From contig CM036617.1 of NCBI GenBank assembly GCA_020746105.1, positions 160,216,912-160,280,911 on the forward strand: a stretch of DNA of 64,000 bases. The letters are read 5' to 3'. Made by a program: the position numbers and the translations under genes. The notes below the pieces were generated by a model that made no database searches, had not been told where the DNA came from, and was given only the letters and a program-made list of their open reading frames with translations. This document shows, in pieces, positions 14,401 to 29,400 of this stretch; the stretch's first letter is position 1, and each line of letters starts with the position of its first letter. This DNA comes from Trogon surrucura. Lineage: Eukaryota; Chordata; Aves; Trogoniformes; Trogonidae.

Positions 14401-17400
14401 GAAAAAAGATCTATTTTACTTCTTTAATGAGTATGCATGCCATGTGTAACAGGAAAATATCATTGCTGTCTGAAGCCTGTTAGTTTCCTGCTGGCTTCAG
14501 TACAGTGCAGAATCAGCAACATTTTGTAGTCTTAAATATATGTAAAATACAAGGAAATATGTTGTACTCCCTCCAGATTACAGGAGTTGCCCCCTTCAAT
14601 ACAATCACATTTTAAATCATTTCCTGGCAGACATACATTTACTAGCTATAATCAGAGCCCTTTTCAGGCACATTCTTCTCCCCACAGGGCCTGTCCCTGC
14701 TTCTCTTCTGAATTTTGCTGTCCTAGAACAAAATAAATTGGTCTTGATCCAAAGTCAAAGGAATTTTTTCCATTTCCTTGGTAAGAATTGGAAGCAACCG
14801 TTAGCCTCTCCAGATTTATACAGCCCAGGTGTTGGCAACGGAAGACTTTATTCAACACGCATACTCACTCTGTTGTCATTCCATAATGAAGTTCACTATC
14901 CATTTGCCCGGCTTCTTTCAGGACAATCAATTAAGAATTAGAATCCAAGGAGGAAGGAGGAAAGGAAAACTTCTGCAGGGAAATATTATTGCTTCCAATG
15001 GGATTTTGCACATTATTGACAAAGCCATGGACAATGTGGAGCCAACATTTGAAGGCAGCAAAGAGGTAAGCCACACATCTTTTAGAACAGTTTCACATTA
15101 ACTGTATGCAAAGAAAGGTGACTGACAGCAGCTAGACAAACTCTACTGAGCCATTGTGTGCTGGCTCAGAAAAACGGCACACAGACATTCACCCTTCTGT
15201 CAAGCTGGTCCGTGGAGGATTTGGTTGTACTCAGTGCATTTGAGTGGTTCCTTGGGAAACTGGCTGTCACAATCACTGCATCTCACTGAATTCCAGAACA
15301 ACATACTAAAACAAGAGACATCTGGAGAAATACCAGGCAAGACTTACATTCAAAACAGCAATCCCTCCCCCAAAAGGCTAATATTATACAAAACTGTAAT
15401 TTGGGACACTTTAAGTTTTTTCGTGTCCTGCTTAGCATTCTTACTTGAGAGTTCACCTCTTTATATGGTGTTTTTGCAAATACCTTATTTCTTATGAGCC
15501 CTTTCTCGTCGGGAATGAAGAGATAATACCACTTTACACTCACACATACACTATTTATATGTTCTGTGACTACACAGTATTTCAGGACAACAACAAACTA
15601 ACTATAAGCCAGTATAGCACCAGGACAAGAGTGCTACCATCTCAGCCATTTGCAGACACCATCAGCCACCAGAATAACAAGGAAACTGAAACATATTCAA
15701 TCTGTAATAGCCAAGACTCACACGGTGGTTCAAAAAGTGTCTTATAAGAATTGGTATTTATTTCATGCTCCAAACTAAACTAAAGCTTACTTTCATGTTA
15801 TTTCAGGAAACCATAATGTCCATACTTCAAGATCATGGAAGATACAGCCAATTTACATCTTTGATAGAGGTAAGGATCCAGAAAAGCAATTCCATAAAAC
15901 TATTTCAGATGATCCTCAATATTAATACATAATTTCACTTTTATTTTTAAATCAAAACAGAAAACTGGCCTGGAAATGGGTTTACAGCAGGACAACAGGG
16001 CTTACACAGTCTTTGTTCCAAGTAATGAGGCTCTGAGTAATATGAAAGCTGAAGCTCTGGATTACCTGCTTTCTACAGAGGTATAGCCTTTCTATAATGC
16101 AAGTCTCTCTCAGATAGTAGATACATAGCATACGGACATTGTCCAGTATACATCTAAGCCAAACTCCTATGATTAAGGCTTAAGATACCTCAAACAATTA
16201 AAGAATACAACGACACCTAGAGAGGAACAGAATCTGGGGTCTCCCATTGCATAAAGCAATGGCAATCCCCCACACCAGTCCCCCACTCCCCTGCTCTTGC
16301 CCATCCAGCCACATGGCAAAGACCCAAACCCTCTTCTGGAAGGTGTCGCTCTTAGTGGAAATAGTCAAAGAGAGCAGATGCCCAAGGGCCCTATTGGCTG
16401 GGAGACGCTGCTGGCAGGGTCTCAGGAGGTGGATATTGGCATCCTGTCCCTAGACATCTCCTGCCTCTCCAAACCCACACACAAGTCGTGAAAGGCCTGT
16501 GCTGAAATAAAAGGTGATTTAGGGATGAAGGTGTAGACTGACAGGACACATGACACAAGCTGAGCACCACCACTGACTCAGAGGTTTCTGTTGCACCAGG
16601 AGGTGACACCATTCTCATCACCATATCCTCTCAACAGGCCAGGATGGGTTTGCATGGCTCATTTTCTGCTCTTTTCTGCTTTGGCAGGGTTCATGGAAGT
16701 TGCTGGAGCTGGTCCGATACCACATTGTCTCCAATACTGAGGTGAACTTGGCTGTTGTACTGACCTGAAGTGCAAGAGCATTTTCAAACCCTTTGCCATT
16801 CTGAAGGCAAAGGTTTTCCAAGAACAGCTTGGTGCTGTACAGCAAGACTGCAAAGGACAGCTATGCCTCTGCCTTTACTAGGGGTAGTCACACAAAAGTC
16901 ACTAACAGACAACACAAATCTTTCACCTCAGTGTCACTAATCCAAAATGAAATGCTGCTAGGGGGCATGGGGTAGTACTTGAATCATAGCAAATTAAAAC
17001 TATGTTGTGTATCACACCTCTATTTTACATGCAAGTAACTATTTCCACTTTAAAAAGATACCTTTTGATGATGGGCACTTAGCCCAAGGAGGGGGAGCAT
17101 GGGAGAATAAAATATATATAGTCATCCTGAACACGAGACCTGCTGCTTTAGCCTGCTGTGGAGCAAAAACCACTGTCAAGGATACTGTCAGCTTGGCAGG
17201 GCTGCAGGAACAATTAGCAGGAAAAGTATTTGTTGCTACTGAATCAACCTCTCTCTGAGCCTATTCTGCTAAGACTGGTCTTCTGTTTATCAGAGAGAGG
17301 TAGTCTTGTCATCCTCTAACATGCCCCATGTTCTTCCCTCCTTTTTCTACTGTAAGCAAAGAGCAGAACATAGCAACACCACCAGCAACTAAGACTAGAA

Positions 17401-20400
17401 GAGACTGAGGTTCATCCCCCACCCCAGCCCCTGCTGCAGGGAAGGAAGAACGTACTCCTGTCCTTAGTGAAAGGACCTGCTTGCAGCGTCCAAGGCAGAG
17501 GTCACTCCCAGCACAGAGTGGGATCACAGGGAACAGAGGCATGAGATCCATGTGTCCCTTTCACCTGATCTCAGCATCACCATTTCCACAGTGGTCTAAA
17601 GATGCAAACGGGGCTACCTTTAGAGAGAGGTGATAATTTTACTTAGACTAGTTGCTATAATTAAAAGAAAAATCAATATCCCTTTGGGCAACAAGCTCTT
17701 CACATCCAACAATTGCAACATTGCTGCACAAGTGGGTTAGTCAATGCAAGACCACCCATATAGTTAATAGACTCATTTGCTCATCCTAAAGAGAAAAGTG
17801 GCCTCTCTTATGAACTCTCTCTGAATTTGAAAATACTAACAATAATGATATTACATATCTTTCAACCAATATGTATTCATTTCAGCTCGAGGTTGCCAGC
17901 ATTGTCTCAACAGAGCACATCAGAAGCATGGCGAAGCAGTTCGTTTACTTTAACAGGACCAGCACTGTAAGTCAAAGGCAGCTTTCACCTGGAGCAGTTC
18001 TCTGGTCTAGGCAACTGTTTGCATACAGAGGGAATAAAAAAGAGAGACATTAGCAAATGAATTTCTTACTATGATGAGGCAGAACTTTCCAACTTGCCAT
18101 TCCCATCACTGTTAGAAATTAGTATTATAAAGGAGGTAGAGCATACAGCTGGTATATAAGAACAGCCAGCAGTTTCCTTTTTTCTTATGATTAGCCCCAG
18201 TCCAGGACTGATCCTCATTTACGCTATTTTTTAAAAAAAAATCTACTTAAAAATATTTTAAATCATTCTGTTGTATACTTTGGTTATCTTAAACACTTCT
18301 CTGTGCACACATAGATATTCTTTCATTCCTTGTAATGCTATAGTCTCTGATCCTGATGTACCTAGTGAACACTTTTTTAAAGGTATTAATTTTTCAGTAC
18401 TTTTGCTAAGACAAACTTATCTGATATGTCGGACTCTCTTCTTACTTTGCATATTTTAGCCAAATATGAAAACTCTTGCGAAAGGCAGAGCAGTTGCATA
18501 AATAAATGCAAAAAGAATACTCATTTTTTATTCTGTAAATTTGGATAGAACACAGATTCTCTCTCACTTTCTCCCCCTTGTCAGAGAGATGACCAAAGCA
18601 TGCTTATGCCCACTGAAATCAGCACCTGAAGTTATCAGTAGTCTTCCTATTTTGGACAGTCTTTTGGTCATCAGTTCCACAGGCTAACAGTGCAGATTAA
18701 GAGGAAAACTTCAGGTATCGTTTTAGGCCAATATCCAAGAGAAAGCATAACATACGCATTCTCGCATAAAACAAACCTAATAAAAACAGATAGCAATTAA
18801 AAATTATGACTATAGATTCTTGAAATTAAGAAGCTATGAAAATATTATTAATAACAATTTATTGTTTCATAGGGGAAAATCTTGGTGAGTGGAGAAGAAA
18901 TTGAAGAAACAGATATTGTTGCAAAAAATGGTCGCATTTATACTCTTGCAGGAGTCCTTATCCCACCCACAATCATTCCAATTCTACCACATCGTTGTGA
19001 TGAGACAAGAAGTCGAGTTGCAATGGTAAGAGAATCACAACAAATCAATAGCTCTTAACTGCTCCGTATAATGCACTCCATCTTCCTCTTTACTGCTTTT
19101 TCTGATATTGTCCATAAAATGGGGGATATTTTTGGAAATTAATATATCAGTGACATACAGCCACCTGGCTAACAGTACTGCACAGATACAAATAATTTGC
19201 AAACAGAGAACACATATAATTACATCCTATAATACTTTACTGTATCTAGTTCTTGCACTAGACCTTTTAAATATGTTGGTTTTTCCAGTTAAATATTCTC
19301 CTCTAGTTCCTGAATCCCACTTGTGCATACAGGTACACAGAAAATAGTGTCAAGTTTCCAGAGAAGCTAGTTAAGATCAGTATTTTCATTTCTACTAAAT
19401 ATGCAGAGAAAGGAGTCATAACATTAAAATATCTACATAATAATTTTATATTAATATATTAAACACATGTTGTTTTCAGAAGCTACTATTTCCTTTAGCC
19501 CTGCTTTCTTCCAGTGTTCTTCAAATTAGGAATTACAAAACTGTTTCATATTTCAAAGGGTGGATTTTGACGTAACTTGTTCAGTTTGGTGACACAGTAC
19601 AGGTTTTTTGCGCTCTCTAAAGTTCAGATACTATTTCTGGTAAGAAGATCAAGCTTTTAGATTGCACTAACCATGGCTCCAATGAGCTGTTACTGGACCG
19701 TGTTCAAGCACACATCTGGGCCAGTAACAGTTCCGGTACAGAAATGCAAAACATTTACTGTCTTAACTTACAACAGTCCAGAGCTACAGCCTTGAAAAAG
19801 GTTCCCAGAAGAGCTGGACAGCATCAAAATTTAATGAAGAAAACACAGGAGCTGGCACTAAAGAACTATTACCTCTGGCAGTAACTACAAAGTGCTGTAC
19901 GTGCAACATAATCATAAACCAGGCAGAGCACTGAACCACAACCTCCAATACAAAAAGTGATCAACACGTTACAAAATCAAATTACACTCCACTGATTTGA
20001 ATTGCCTACCAGACACCCACCTACGAACTACATCTGACATCAGTCAACCCTAAAGCAACACCATGAAAAATTATTTAAAAGCAAAACAAATAGCACCTGT
20101 CATAAAAATTACTCCCCGGACTGAAGTCAGGAAATTTTGTCAGCTTTCAAAGCGTCATGCATAGTTTGAAATATAGTTTAATATCCAAGGCTTTAAGCAG
20201 AGCATTGTTACCAAGGAGAATGTCAGAGGGAGCAGTGGGTTTGGTGTTCTTACCTGCCATCATTCACTTCCCTGACTCTGAGGAAACAAGAGCAATGCTA
20301 CCTTGTAAATAGTACTCGTGGTACCAGTGAAAAGCGACAAACCTTGTAGGAACTAGCACTTGTACACCCTTACAAGAACTGCAGGACTCATTATCTTGCT

Positions 20401-23400
20401 TCACCTCATACCAGAGGTCATCACTCCCACAGCAGACTTGGTGGAAGGGAATAGGTGTCTGTGCTCCAGACTCTACTGTGTAAAGACAGGATCATAGAAT
20501 CATAGAATCGATTGGGTTGGAAAAGACCTCAGAGACCATCAAGTCCAACCCTTGGTCCAACTCCAGTCCGTTTACTAGATCATGGCGCTAAGTGCCATGT
20601 CCAATCTCAGTTTAAAAACCTCCAGGGACGGTGAATCCACCACCTCCCTGGGCAGGCCATTCCAATGCCTGAGCACTCTCTCTGTAAAAAATTTCTTTCT
20701 AATATCCAGCCTAAATTTCCGCTGGCAGAGCTTAAGCCTGTGCCCCTGGGAGAAGAGACCAATCCCCACCTGCCTATAACTTCCCTTCAGGTAGTTATAG
20801 AGAGTGATGAGGTCATCTTTAAGCCTCCTCTTCTCCAGACTAAACAACCCCAGCTCCCTCAGCCTCTCCCCCTAGGTCTTGTGTTCCAGTCCCTTCACCA
20901 GCCTTGTTGCTCTTCTCTGGACCCGCTCCAGCACTTCAATATCTTTCCTAACTGAGGGGCTCAGAACTGAACACAATACTCCAGGTGTGGCCTCACCAAT
21001 GCAGAGTACAGGGGAAGGATCACTTCCCTTGTCCTGCTGACCACACTATTTTTGATACAGGACAGGATACAAGTGGCCTTCTTGGCCACCTGGGCACACT
21101 GTTGGCTCATGTTGAGCTTCCTGTCAATTAGTACCCCCAGGTCCCTTTCTGTCTGGCAGCTATCCAGCCACTCTGTGCCCAGCCTGTAGCAGGGGGTTGT
21201 TGTGGCCAAAGTGCAGGACCTGGCACTTGGCCTTGTTGAACTTCATCCCATTGGAATCAGCCCATTTTTCCAGTCTATCCATATCCCTTGTAATTGTAAT
21301 TGGAGACTCCCTTCTGAGGGGAACCGAGGGCCCTATATGCCGCCCAGATCTGACCCACAGGGAAGTCTGCTGCCTCCCTGGGGGCGGAGTTAAGGATGTT
21401 ATCAAGAAGCTTCCTGGTCTGGTCAAACCCACAGACTGTTACCCGCTGTTGGTTATGCAGATCGGTAATGATGAGATAGTGGAGAGACGGCCAGAAGCAA
21501 TCAAAAGGAACTTTAGGGCACTGGGGCGGATGCTAGAAGGATCAGGCGCACAGGTTGTGTTTGCCTCTATTCCTTCAATTATGAGGAAAAATAGTGGTAG
21601 GTTTGACAAAGTGCAGCAGATTAATACTTGGCTAAAGGGGTGGTGCCAGCAGTCTAGCTTTGGATTTTTTAACCATGGGGAGATCTACGGGGCACCTGGT
21701 CTACTGAAACCAGATGGGGTTCAAATGACACAAAGGGGAAAAAGGATCCTTGGTCACGAGCTGGCGGGATTCATAGAGCGTTCTTTAAACTAGATGTGAA
21801 GGGGGTTGGGGTTATAGCTGGGATTGCAGCGGGGCAGTGTTCTAGAAATTATGAGGACCGGGTGGCCTTCCATCCCCCTAGGGTGAGATCAGTGTGCTCA
21901 GTTTGCTCCCTGAAATGCTTATACACCAATGCACGCAGCATGGGGAATAAGCAGGAGGAGGTAGAAACCTGGGTTCAGGCAGGAGATTATGATCTGGTGG
22001 CAATTACAGAGACATGGTGGGACAGCTCACATGACTGGAATGTGGTCATGGGTGGCTATGTCCTTTTCAGGAAAGACAGGCCAGCCAGGCGAGGTGGTGG
22101 AGTCGCTCTTTACGTGAAAGAGCAACTACAATGTATTGAATATCATCCAGGCATGGATGAGGAGCAAGTTGAGAGTGTATGGGTTAGAATTAAGGGGCAG
22201 GCTGGCAGGAGAGATACTGTTGTGGGTGTCTATTACAGGCCACCAGATCAGGGTGAGGAAGTTGATGAGGCCTTCTACAGGCAGCTAGGAGCGGTCTCAC
22301 AATCACAGGCCCTGGTTGTCGTGGGGGATTTTAACTTCCCTGATATTTGCTGGAAGGACAACTCAGCCAGCCAGCCACAGTCCAGGAGGTTCCTCCAGTG
22401 CATCGATGATAATTTTCTGATGCAAATGGTGGAGGAGCCGACTAGGAGAGGAGCACTGCTGGACCTCATCCTCGCTAACAAGGAGGATCTGGTTGAAGCA
22501 GTAAAGGTTGAGGGCTGCCTTGGCTGCAGTGACCATGAAATGGTGGAGTTCAGGATCTCATGTAGCAGAAACAAAATAGCAAGCAGAATTGCAACCCTGG
22601 ACTTCATCAAGGCAAACTTTGGATTTTTCAAACAATTACTAGAGAAAATCCCATGGGCAAGGCTGTTTGAAGGTAAAGGGGCCCAAGATAGTTGGTTAGC
22701 GTTCAGGGACTGCTTCTACCGTGCTCAAGATCAGAGCATTGCGACACGTAGGAAGTCAAGGAAGGGAGCCAGGAGACCTGCGTGGCTAAACAGGGATCTG
22801 CTGGGTAAGCTCAAGTGCAAGAGGAGAATTTACAGATCTTGGAAGTGGGGGGCTGGCCACTTGGGAAGAGTATAAGGCTGTTGTCCGAGGATGTAGGGAA
22901 GCAACTAGGAAAGCAAAGGCCTCCCTAGAATTGAACCTGGCGAGAGGGGTCAAGGACAACAGGAAGAGCTTTTTCAAATACATGGCAGATAAAACTAACA
23001 CCAGAGGCAATGTAGGCCCACTGATGAATGAGGTGGGTGCCTTGGTGACAGAAGATACAGAGAAGGCAGAGTTACTGAATGCCTTCTTTGCCTCTGTCTA
23101 CTCTGCCAGAGGCTGTCCTGAGGAGCCACGTTCCCCTGAGGCCCCAGAGGAAGTCAGGGCAGTGGAGGAGTTTGGTTTGGTTGATGAGGGCTGGGTTAGG
23201 GACCAATTAAGCAATCTGGATATCCATAAATCCATGGGTCCAGATGGGATGCATCCACGGGTGCTGAGGGAGCTGGCTGATGTCATTGCTAGACCACTCT
23301 CCATCATCTTTTCCAAGTCTTGGGAGACGGGAGAGGTGCCTGAGGACTGGAGGAAAGCAAATGTCACTCCAGTCTTCAAAAAGGGCAAGAAGGAGGACCC

Positions 23401-26400
23401 AGGAAACTATAGACCGGTCAGCCTCACCTCCATCCCTGGGAAAGTGATGGAACGACTTATCCTTGGTGCCATCTCAAGGCATATCAAGGATAAGAGGGTC
23501 ATTGGAGACAGTCAACATGGCTTCACCAAGGGGAAGTCGTGCTTGACTAACCTCATAGCCTTTTATGAGGATATAACAAGGTGGATAGATGATGGCCGAG
23601 TGGTGGATGTGGTCTACCTTGACTTCAGTAAAGCATTTGACACAGTCTCCCACAGCATCCTTGCTGCTAAACTGAGGAAGTGTGGCCTAGATAATCAGGT
23701 AGTGAGGTGGACTGCGAACTGGCTAAGGGAAAGAAGCCAAAGAGTCGTGGTCAATGGGGTGGAGACTGATTGGAGGCCTGTATCCAGTGGAGTCCCTCAA
23801 GGTTCAGTACTGGGACCAGTATTATTCAATATATTCATCAATGACTTGGATGAGAGACTAGAGAGTACTATCAGCAAGTTTGCTGATGACACCAAGATGG
23901 CTGTGCTGCCATCCAGCGAGATCTGGACAGGCTGGAGAGTTGGGCGGGGAAAAATTTAATGAAATATAACAAGGGTAAGTGTAGAGTCTTGCATCTGGGT
24001 AGGAACAACCCCAGGTTCCAGTATAAGTTGGGGAATGACTTGTTAGAGAGCAGTGTAGGGGAAAGGGACCTGAGAGTCTTGGTGGACAGCAGGATGACCA
24101 TGAGCCAGCACTGTGCCCTTGTGGCCAGGAAGGTGTATTAGAAAGGGGGTGGTTAGTAGGTTGAGAGAGGTTCTCCTTCCCCTCTACTCTGCCCTGGTGA
24201 GACACCATCTGGAATATTGTGTCCAGTTCTGGGCCCCTCAGTTCAAGAAAGACAGGGAACTGCTGGAGAGAGTCCAGCACAAGGCAACTAGGATGATTAA
24301 GGGAGTGGAGCATCTCCCTTATGAGGAAAGGCTGAGGGAGCCGGGGCTCTTTAGCTTGGAGGAGACTGAGGGGTGACCTCATTAATGTTTACAAATATAT
24401 CAAGGGTGAGTGTCACGAGGATGGAGCCAGGCTCTTCTCGGTGACAACCACTGATAGGACAAGGGGTAATGGGCTGAAACTGGAACATAAGAGGTTCCAC
24501 TTAAACTCGAGAAGAAACTTCTTCTCAGTGAGGGTGATGGAGCACTGGCACAGGCTGCCCAGGGAGGTTGTGGAGTCTCCTTCTCTGGAGACATTCAAGA
24601 CCCGCCTGGACATGTTCCTATGTAGCATTATCTAGGCATTCCTGCTCTGGCAGAGGGATTGGACTAGATGATCTTTCGAGGTCCCTTCCAATCCCTAAAA
24701 TTCTGTGATTCTGTGTGATTCTGTGATCCCTCTGCAGAGCCCTCCTGCCTTCCAGCAGGTCGACACTCCCTCCCAACTTGGTGTCATCAGCAAATTTGCT
24801 GATGATGGTCTCAATCCCCTCATCTAAATCATCAATAAAGATGTTAAATAGAACTGGACCCAAGACTGACCCCTGGGGGACACCACTACTGACTGGCCGC
24901 CAGCTAGATGCAGCCCCATTCACCAGCACTCTCTGGGCCCGGCCCTCCAGCCAGTTCTTAACCCAGCAGAGAGTACACTTGTCCAAGCCATGGGCTACCA
25001 GCTTTTGCAGGAGTATATTATGGGGGACAGTGTCTTAAACTACTGATGAAAATGGGCAGATGGGACCCCATGTGGAAGTGCAGACCCATTTCCCTCTCCT
25101 TTGCAGAGGGGAGAGGCAGGACTCCCATCGTCGGGGAAAGAAGGGAGCGGGTACTCGCTGATGGCTGAGACCATCTCATGTGGAGAAAAGGAACAAACAG
25201 GTGACACAGAGGCACCGAGCATCAGAGAGAGCAATGCCAACAGTGGGAAACACTTTCCACGGAAATCAGCCAGATTTTTAAGTTCTGAAGGAGCAAAGAG
25301 GCACCTGCAGCGGTTTTCAGAAATGCAAAGAAATCCAAGAGCTCAGGTTAACTCCAGCCATTAGTATACAGCTTATCAAAGAGCTTTTGTAACACCCAAA
25401 GGTAAAGGTCTGATCCACAGACCTTTAAAATATTGTAGTGGCATTGGTACCTCAACTATCTGATGCCTAAATGCTTTTGTAAGCCCGGTCTTCTATTCCT
25501 TTACGTGCTGTATAACATGAGGGACACTAAATCGAAGGAAGTACCCGATTCTCTCCCTGCAGCTCCAGTGACAAATCTAGGGGGGGGAAATCCCATAATT
25601 CAGGTTCATGGTCACTTGTCCACAGATTGTGAAACACACTGAAGTAATCATCTCTAGGATTTGTTCTAACTTGATTGAAACACGAGACATTAGCCATTCT
25701 GAGCAACATGGCTTTGACAAACTCCATATCCACACACTGAAAGGTTCCACCTCTCTGATGTTACTGCACGTTGAGCCTGTCGGAGGACTGACTCGCCTTT
25801 AAAACTGCCACTAGAGTTTGTATTTCCTAAGTAGTGTACGGTTAATGGTTGGACTCGATGATCCCAAGGGTCTTTTCCAACCTGAATTGTTCTATGATTC
25901 TAAGTAATGTAATTGCCAGTCTCTGTCACCACCAAACGGTGATAAATTAGGTAGTGAGTAAAAGCGACCAAAGGCGAAGACATAAAAGTAGCTATATACT
26001 GCTAGATCACAGCAGGGTACAGGATCTATGACATGGAAGCAAAGAATATTTTTAACTTCACCGCCTATACACCTGACAAATTTCTGTTCATACTGTCTAT
26101 ATATGAGACTCAACTAATTTGTGGTCTTCCTAGGAAAAAATAAAAAATTCTCATAGAAGTTTAGTGTGCAGATTGCACTAGAGCCTCAGACAACATTAGT
26201 TAATATATTATACCAGGTTGAGCCGAGGATGCCGGTGCATTTGTCCCCATGCTTGTCTTCTGGTTAGAAACCTTCCAGCTTTTTAAAAGAAGGAAATAGG
26301 TGAAGGATAAGTGAAGACAAAAGGGGAAGGTGGAAATGAACAACCACTCAGCAAAAACTCAGAGCCAGCACATATAGCCCTGATGCTGTTGTTCAATTCC

Positions 26401-29400
26401 AGATCCATACTTTAACAGCTAGAAGTCATAGAACAGATGTACTTAAAATTTACAGGGTACATCGCTCATAAGCATACATCTCAGTAGTTGGTATAATGCC
26501 TTTTCAAATTACTATCTTTATTGTTTCCATCTAGGGTGTCTGTACAAGTTGCTTATCAAATGCATTGGCTTCCTGTCCAAAGGATTCAAAGCCCATTGTA
26601 AGTGACATTTCCACACAGATTCCCCAGTTGTACAAAATGCATAGAGGGAAGGGGCCCCCGTATATTGATTACTGTTCTCCCAATATAGTGAGCAAAAGAA
26701 CCAGATGGGAATACAAGAGACTGCATAAAAATACAAATGTAGACAGTACTTTAATCTCTTTTTGGCAATCATTGAATTATCAGGTAATTTCAGCATTATT
26801 TTGTTTGCCGTTTTCAAGATCCCTCATAGACTTCACAGAAGCTCTGAGTCTTTTCTCAGCTAAAGTTAAGATGTATTTGAGTCAGGCTTTGGCAGAAGAG
26901 AGAGGTGAGGATTGCAAATTAATACGATTTTGCTGTGAGAGTTAGCAAATGAAAAGTAGAGGAGGGATATATTTAAAATAGACCCCACAGCTGTTAAAAA
27001 TTTCCTTTTGATTAAGCATCCTCCCAGAAGTAACTGTCTGCAGAAGCAGCTTTGGAAGAGATCGAAAACTCTTCCATCTGCTTTGCATCTAAGAGATGCA
27101 AACCTGGCTGCATGTTTTTGCACATACAAAACTTGAGTTTAGCTACCACAGGAATTTTACCCACCATGCTATAAAAATTCACTGGTAATTAGTCCTATAT
27201 GCCATTATTCAGTAATAATGAAAAGAAAGTTCATTTTATGGGAAAATACATAATTTAATAACTTTTTTTAAAAAATATGACACTATAGCAAGGTACTTTC
27301 TGCTCTCCAGTTAAATTATGTTGCAACACTAAGACTCTGTGTTGGTAGAAATACTAATGCTTCCATTTTGTGCATGTTCCAGTCTTTTTCAAAACGGAGA
27401 TGCATTATCGAAGGCCCAATCTTTCAAAAAACCGGCTGTGCCAGAGCCTGCAATGTAACAATAAAGGTATACAGTTAATGTTCCTTAAGGTGAAACATAT
27501 ATAAAAGTTTGCCAAAATACTGTCTTTTGCATTGTGAACTTTCCATTTGGAGTTGAGAGACGTCTGGAGAGGTACGTGTAGTTTTCATACCCTTCTACGG
27601 GGTCTGAGAAGAGCTACTGTAAGTCTTGGAGCAAAATACCAGGCAAATTCCAGTGAGGAGGTTTAGCTCCCATACATTATTGACAACAATATAGTGACAA
27701 CAATATGACACTCTCATACTCTGCAATGCAGGAGTTTTCACATCAGGCTCCAAGTCCAGGTGGTGTCATTGCTCCATACAGCTCCACCCATAAGGAACAG
27801 GTCAGCTTGGTCCCCTCTGGCCCCTCCTTTCCCAGGACTTCACACAATATTGGGTAACAATGAATGGGAAACGCACCTGAGAACTGCTTTCCTCTTGTTC
27901 TGCTTGGCAAGTTTCATCGTTGCAGAAATCATTAGCCCCCAAATAGTGCTTAACAACTTTCTGGTTCTTGAGGCTCCTAAACAGACTTCTGCATTTCATG
28001 ACCCCTATTAAAAAAACAAGCAGAGAAGTCTACAAATCCGTGAGCTGTGAGAGCTTCTTGCTAATTCCTATTTAACCTGAATCACACATGTAAATGAAGG
28101 TCTTTTTTCTAATACACTTTTTGTGCTCTTGATAAATAAACGGACCAAGCAGCCAATTCATGAATAAAACAAAAGATCCAGACAAGTGAAACATTTAGGG
28201 GCTGCGTAGTGGCTAAATCCCACACTGGTGCTGAGGGAAAGGAAGAAAATCAAAGCGACATGTCTAGCTTTCACAGCATCTCCCTGGGGTGAAACAAATC
28301 TTCAAGTTCCTGATCGTGGATGCAAAGGGGATGCCTGCCTCTGAATTGCCCTGCGCTCCCCACTGGAAAATATGAGAATGCCCACAACATGAGCAGACAC
28401 ACGCAGACACATTTGTAACTGGTGAGAGGACAGAGATTTCTAATACTGATGAGTCTGATAAGAACAAGGGAAGGATCTGGTGGTCTGTGCAGAGGTGGTT
28501 CTGGTTCAACACTAGCCTTAAGAGGTAGCTAGCTTTACAGGACTTTGCCAGAGGGCCAAAACACGATGGAGAGTTACAAAGATGATGAAGGGAGTAGAAT
28601 ATCTCCCTTATGAGGAAAGGCTGAAGGAGCTGGGTCTCTTTAGCTTGGAGAAGAGGAGACTGAGGGGTGACCTCATTAATGTTTATAAATACGTCAAGGG
28701 TGAGTGTCAAGAGGACGGTGCCAGGCTCTTCTCAGTGATGTCCAATGACAGGACAAGGAGCAATGCATACAAGCTGGAACACAGGAGGTTCCACAAAAAT
28801 ACTAGAAAAAACTTTTCACTGTGAGGGTGCCAGAGCACTGGCACAGGCTGCCCAGGAAGGTTGTGGAGTCTCCTTCTTTGGAGACATTCAAAGCCCACCT
28901 GGACGCGTTCCTGTGCGATCTACTGTAGGTGATCCTGCTCTGGCAGGGGGGCTGTACTAGATGATCTTTCGAGGTACTTTCCAACCCCTGACATTCTGTG
29001 ATTCTGTGAGAGTTGCTTTTTATACACTGCCTCCACACTAAGGCACTGGAATAGAGGTTATTTGCTTTATTTCACAGGAACCAAAGTGCTGCAAAGGCTT
29101 CTTTGGCCCTGACTGCAGTCCGTGCCCAGGAGGCTTCTCCAAACCCTGCTCAGGAAACGGGCAGGTAAGCAGAGCATCCAGCAATACCTTGCACTCCCAT
29201 GGCAGGAAGGATAGGCTTTGTCCCAAAAGTCCCTAAAGCACTTCTGCACAACAGGAACGTTAGGATCCTCATGAGATGCACCTTCCAGTTATGCCATGAT
29301 GGCCATGAATTTCAGGTTCAGTTATATGAAGGGAATTGGTCCCTTGTCAGATGTCCGAACTGCAGGATTCTGTGGTTCCAACACACAGCACACGGGCAAG

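Larger units (their letters stand above)
21289..24725 (+). mobile_element. CR1 LINE (plus strand), 3.4 kb, nested in an older CR1
   Basis: A 5'-truncated but long CR1. It starts inside the ORF1 esterase-like domain, continues through ORF2 endonuclease and reverse transcriptase, and ends in repeated gattctgtg octamers. The 6-bp target duplication ATCCCT is at 21283-21288 and 24726-24731. ORF2 carries several frame-breaking indels, so the copy is dead. Confidence 0.95.
19026..26534 (+). other. Intron 13 (7.5 kb), hosts nested CR1 elements
   Basis: The longest intron here. From 20490 to 25036 it holds a minus-strand CR1 split by a plus-strand CR1, followed by a CR1 tail at 25841-25903. The remaining parts (19026-20489, 25037-25840, 25904-26534) show nothing I recognise. 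Confidence 0.85.

Noticed and set aside
16244-16262. Perfect 7-bp inverted repeat ccattgc-ataaa-gcaatgg
   Set aside because: Too short to separate from chance in 64 kb, and there is no adjacent RNA-gene or terminator context.
21197-21793. 198-codon plus-strand open frame as a single CR1 protein
   Set aside because: Its first 30 or so codons lie in the antisense of the host CR1. Real CR1 ORF1 sequence starts only at the insertion junction, 21289.
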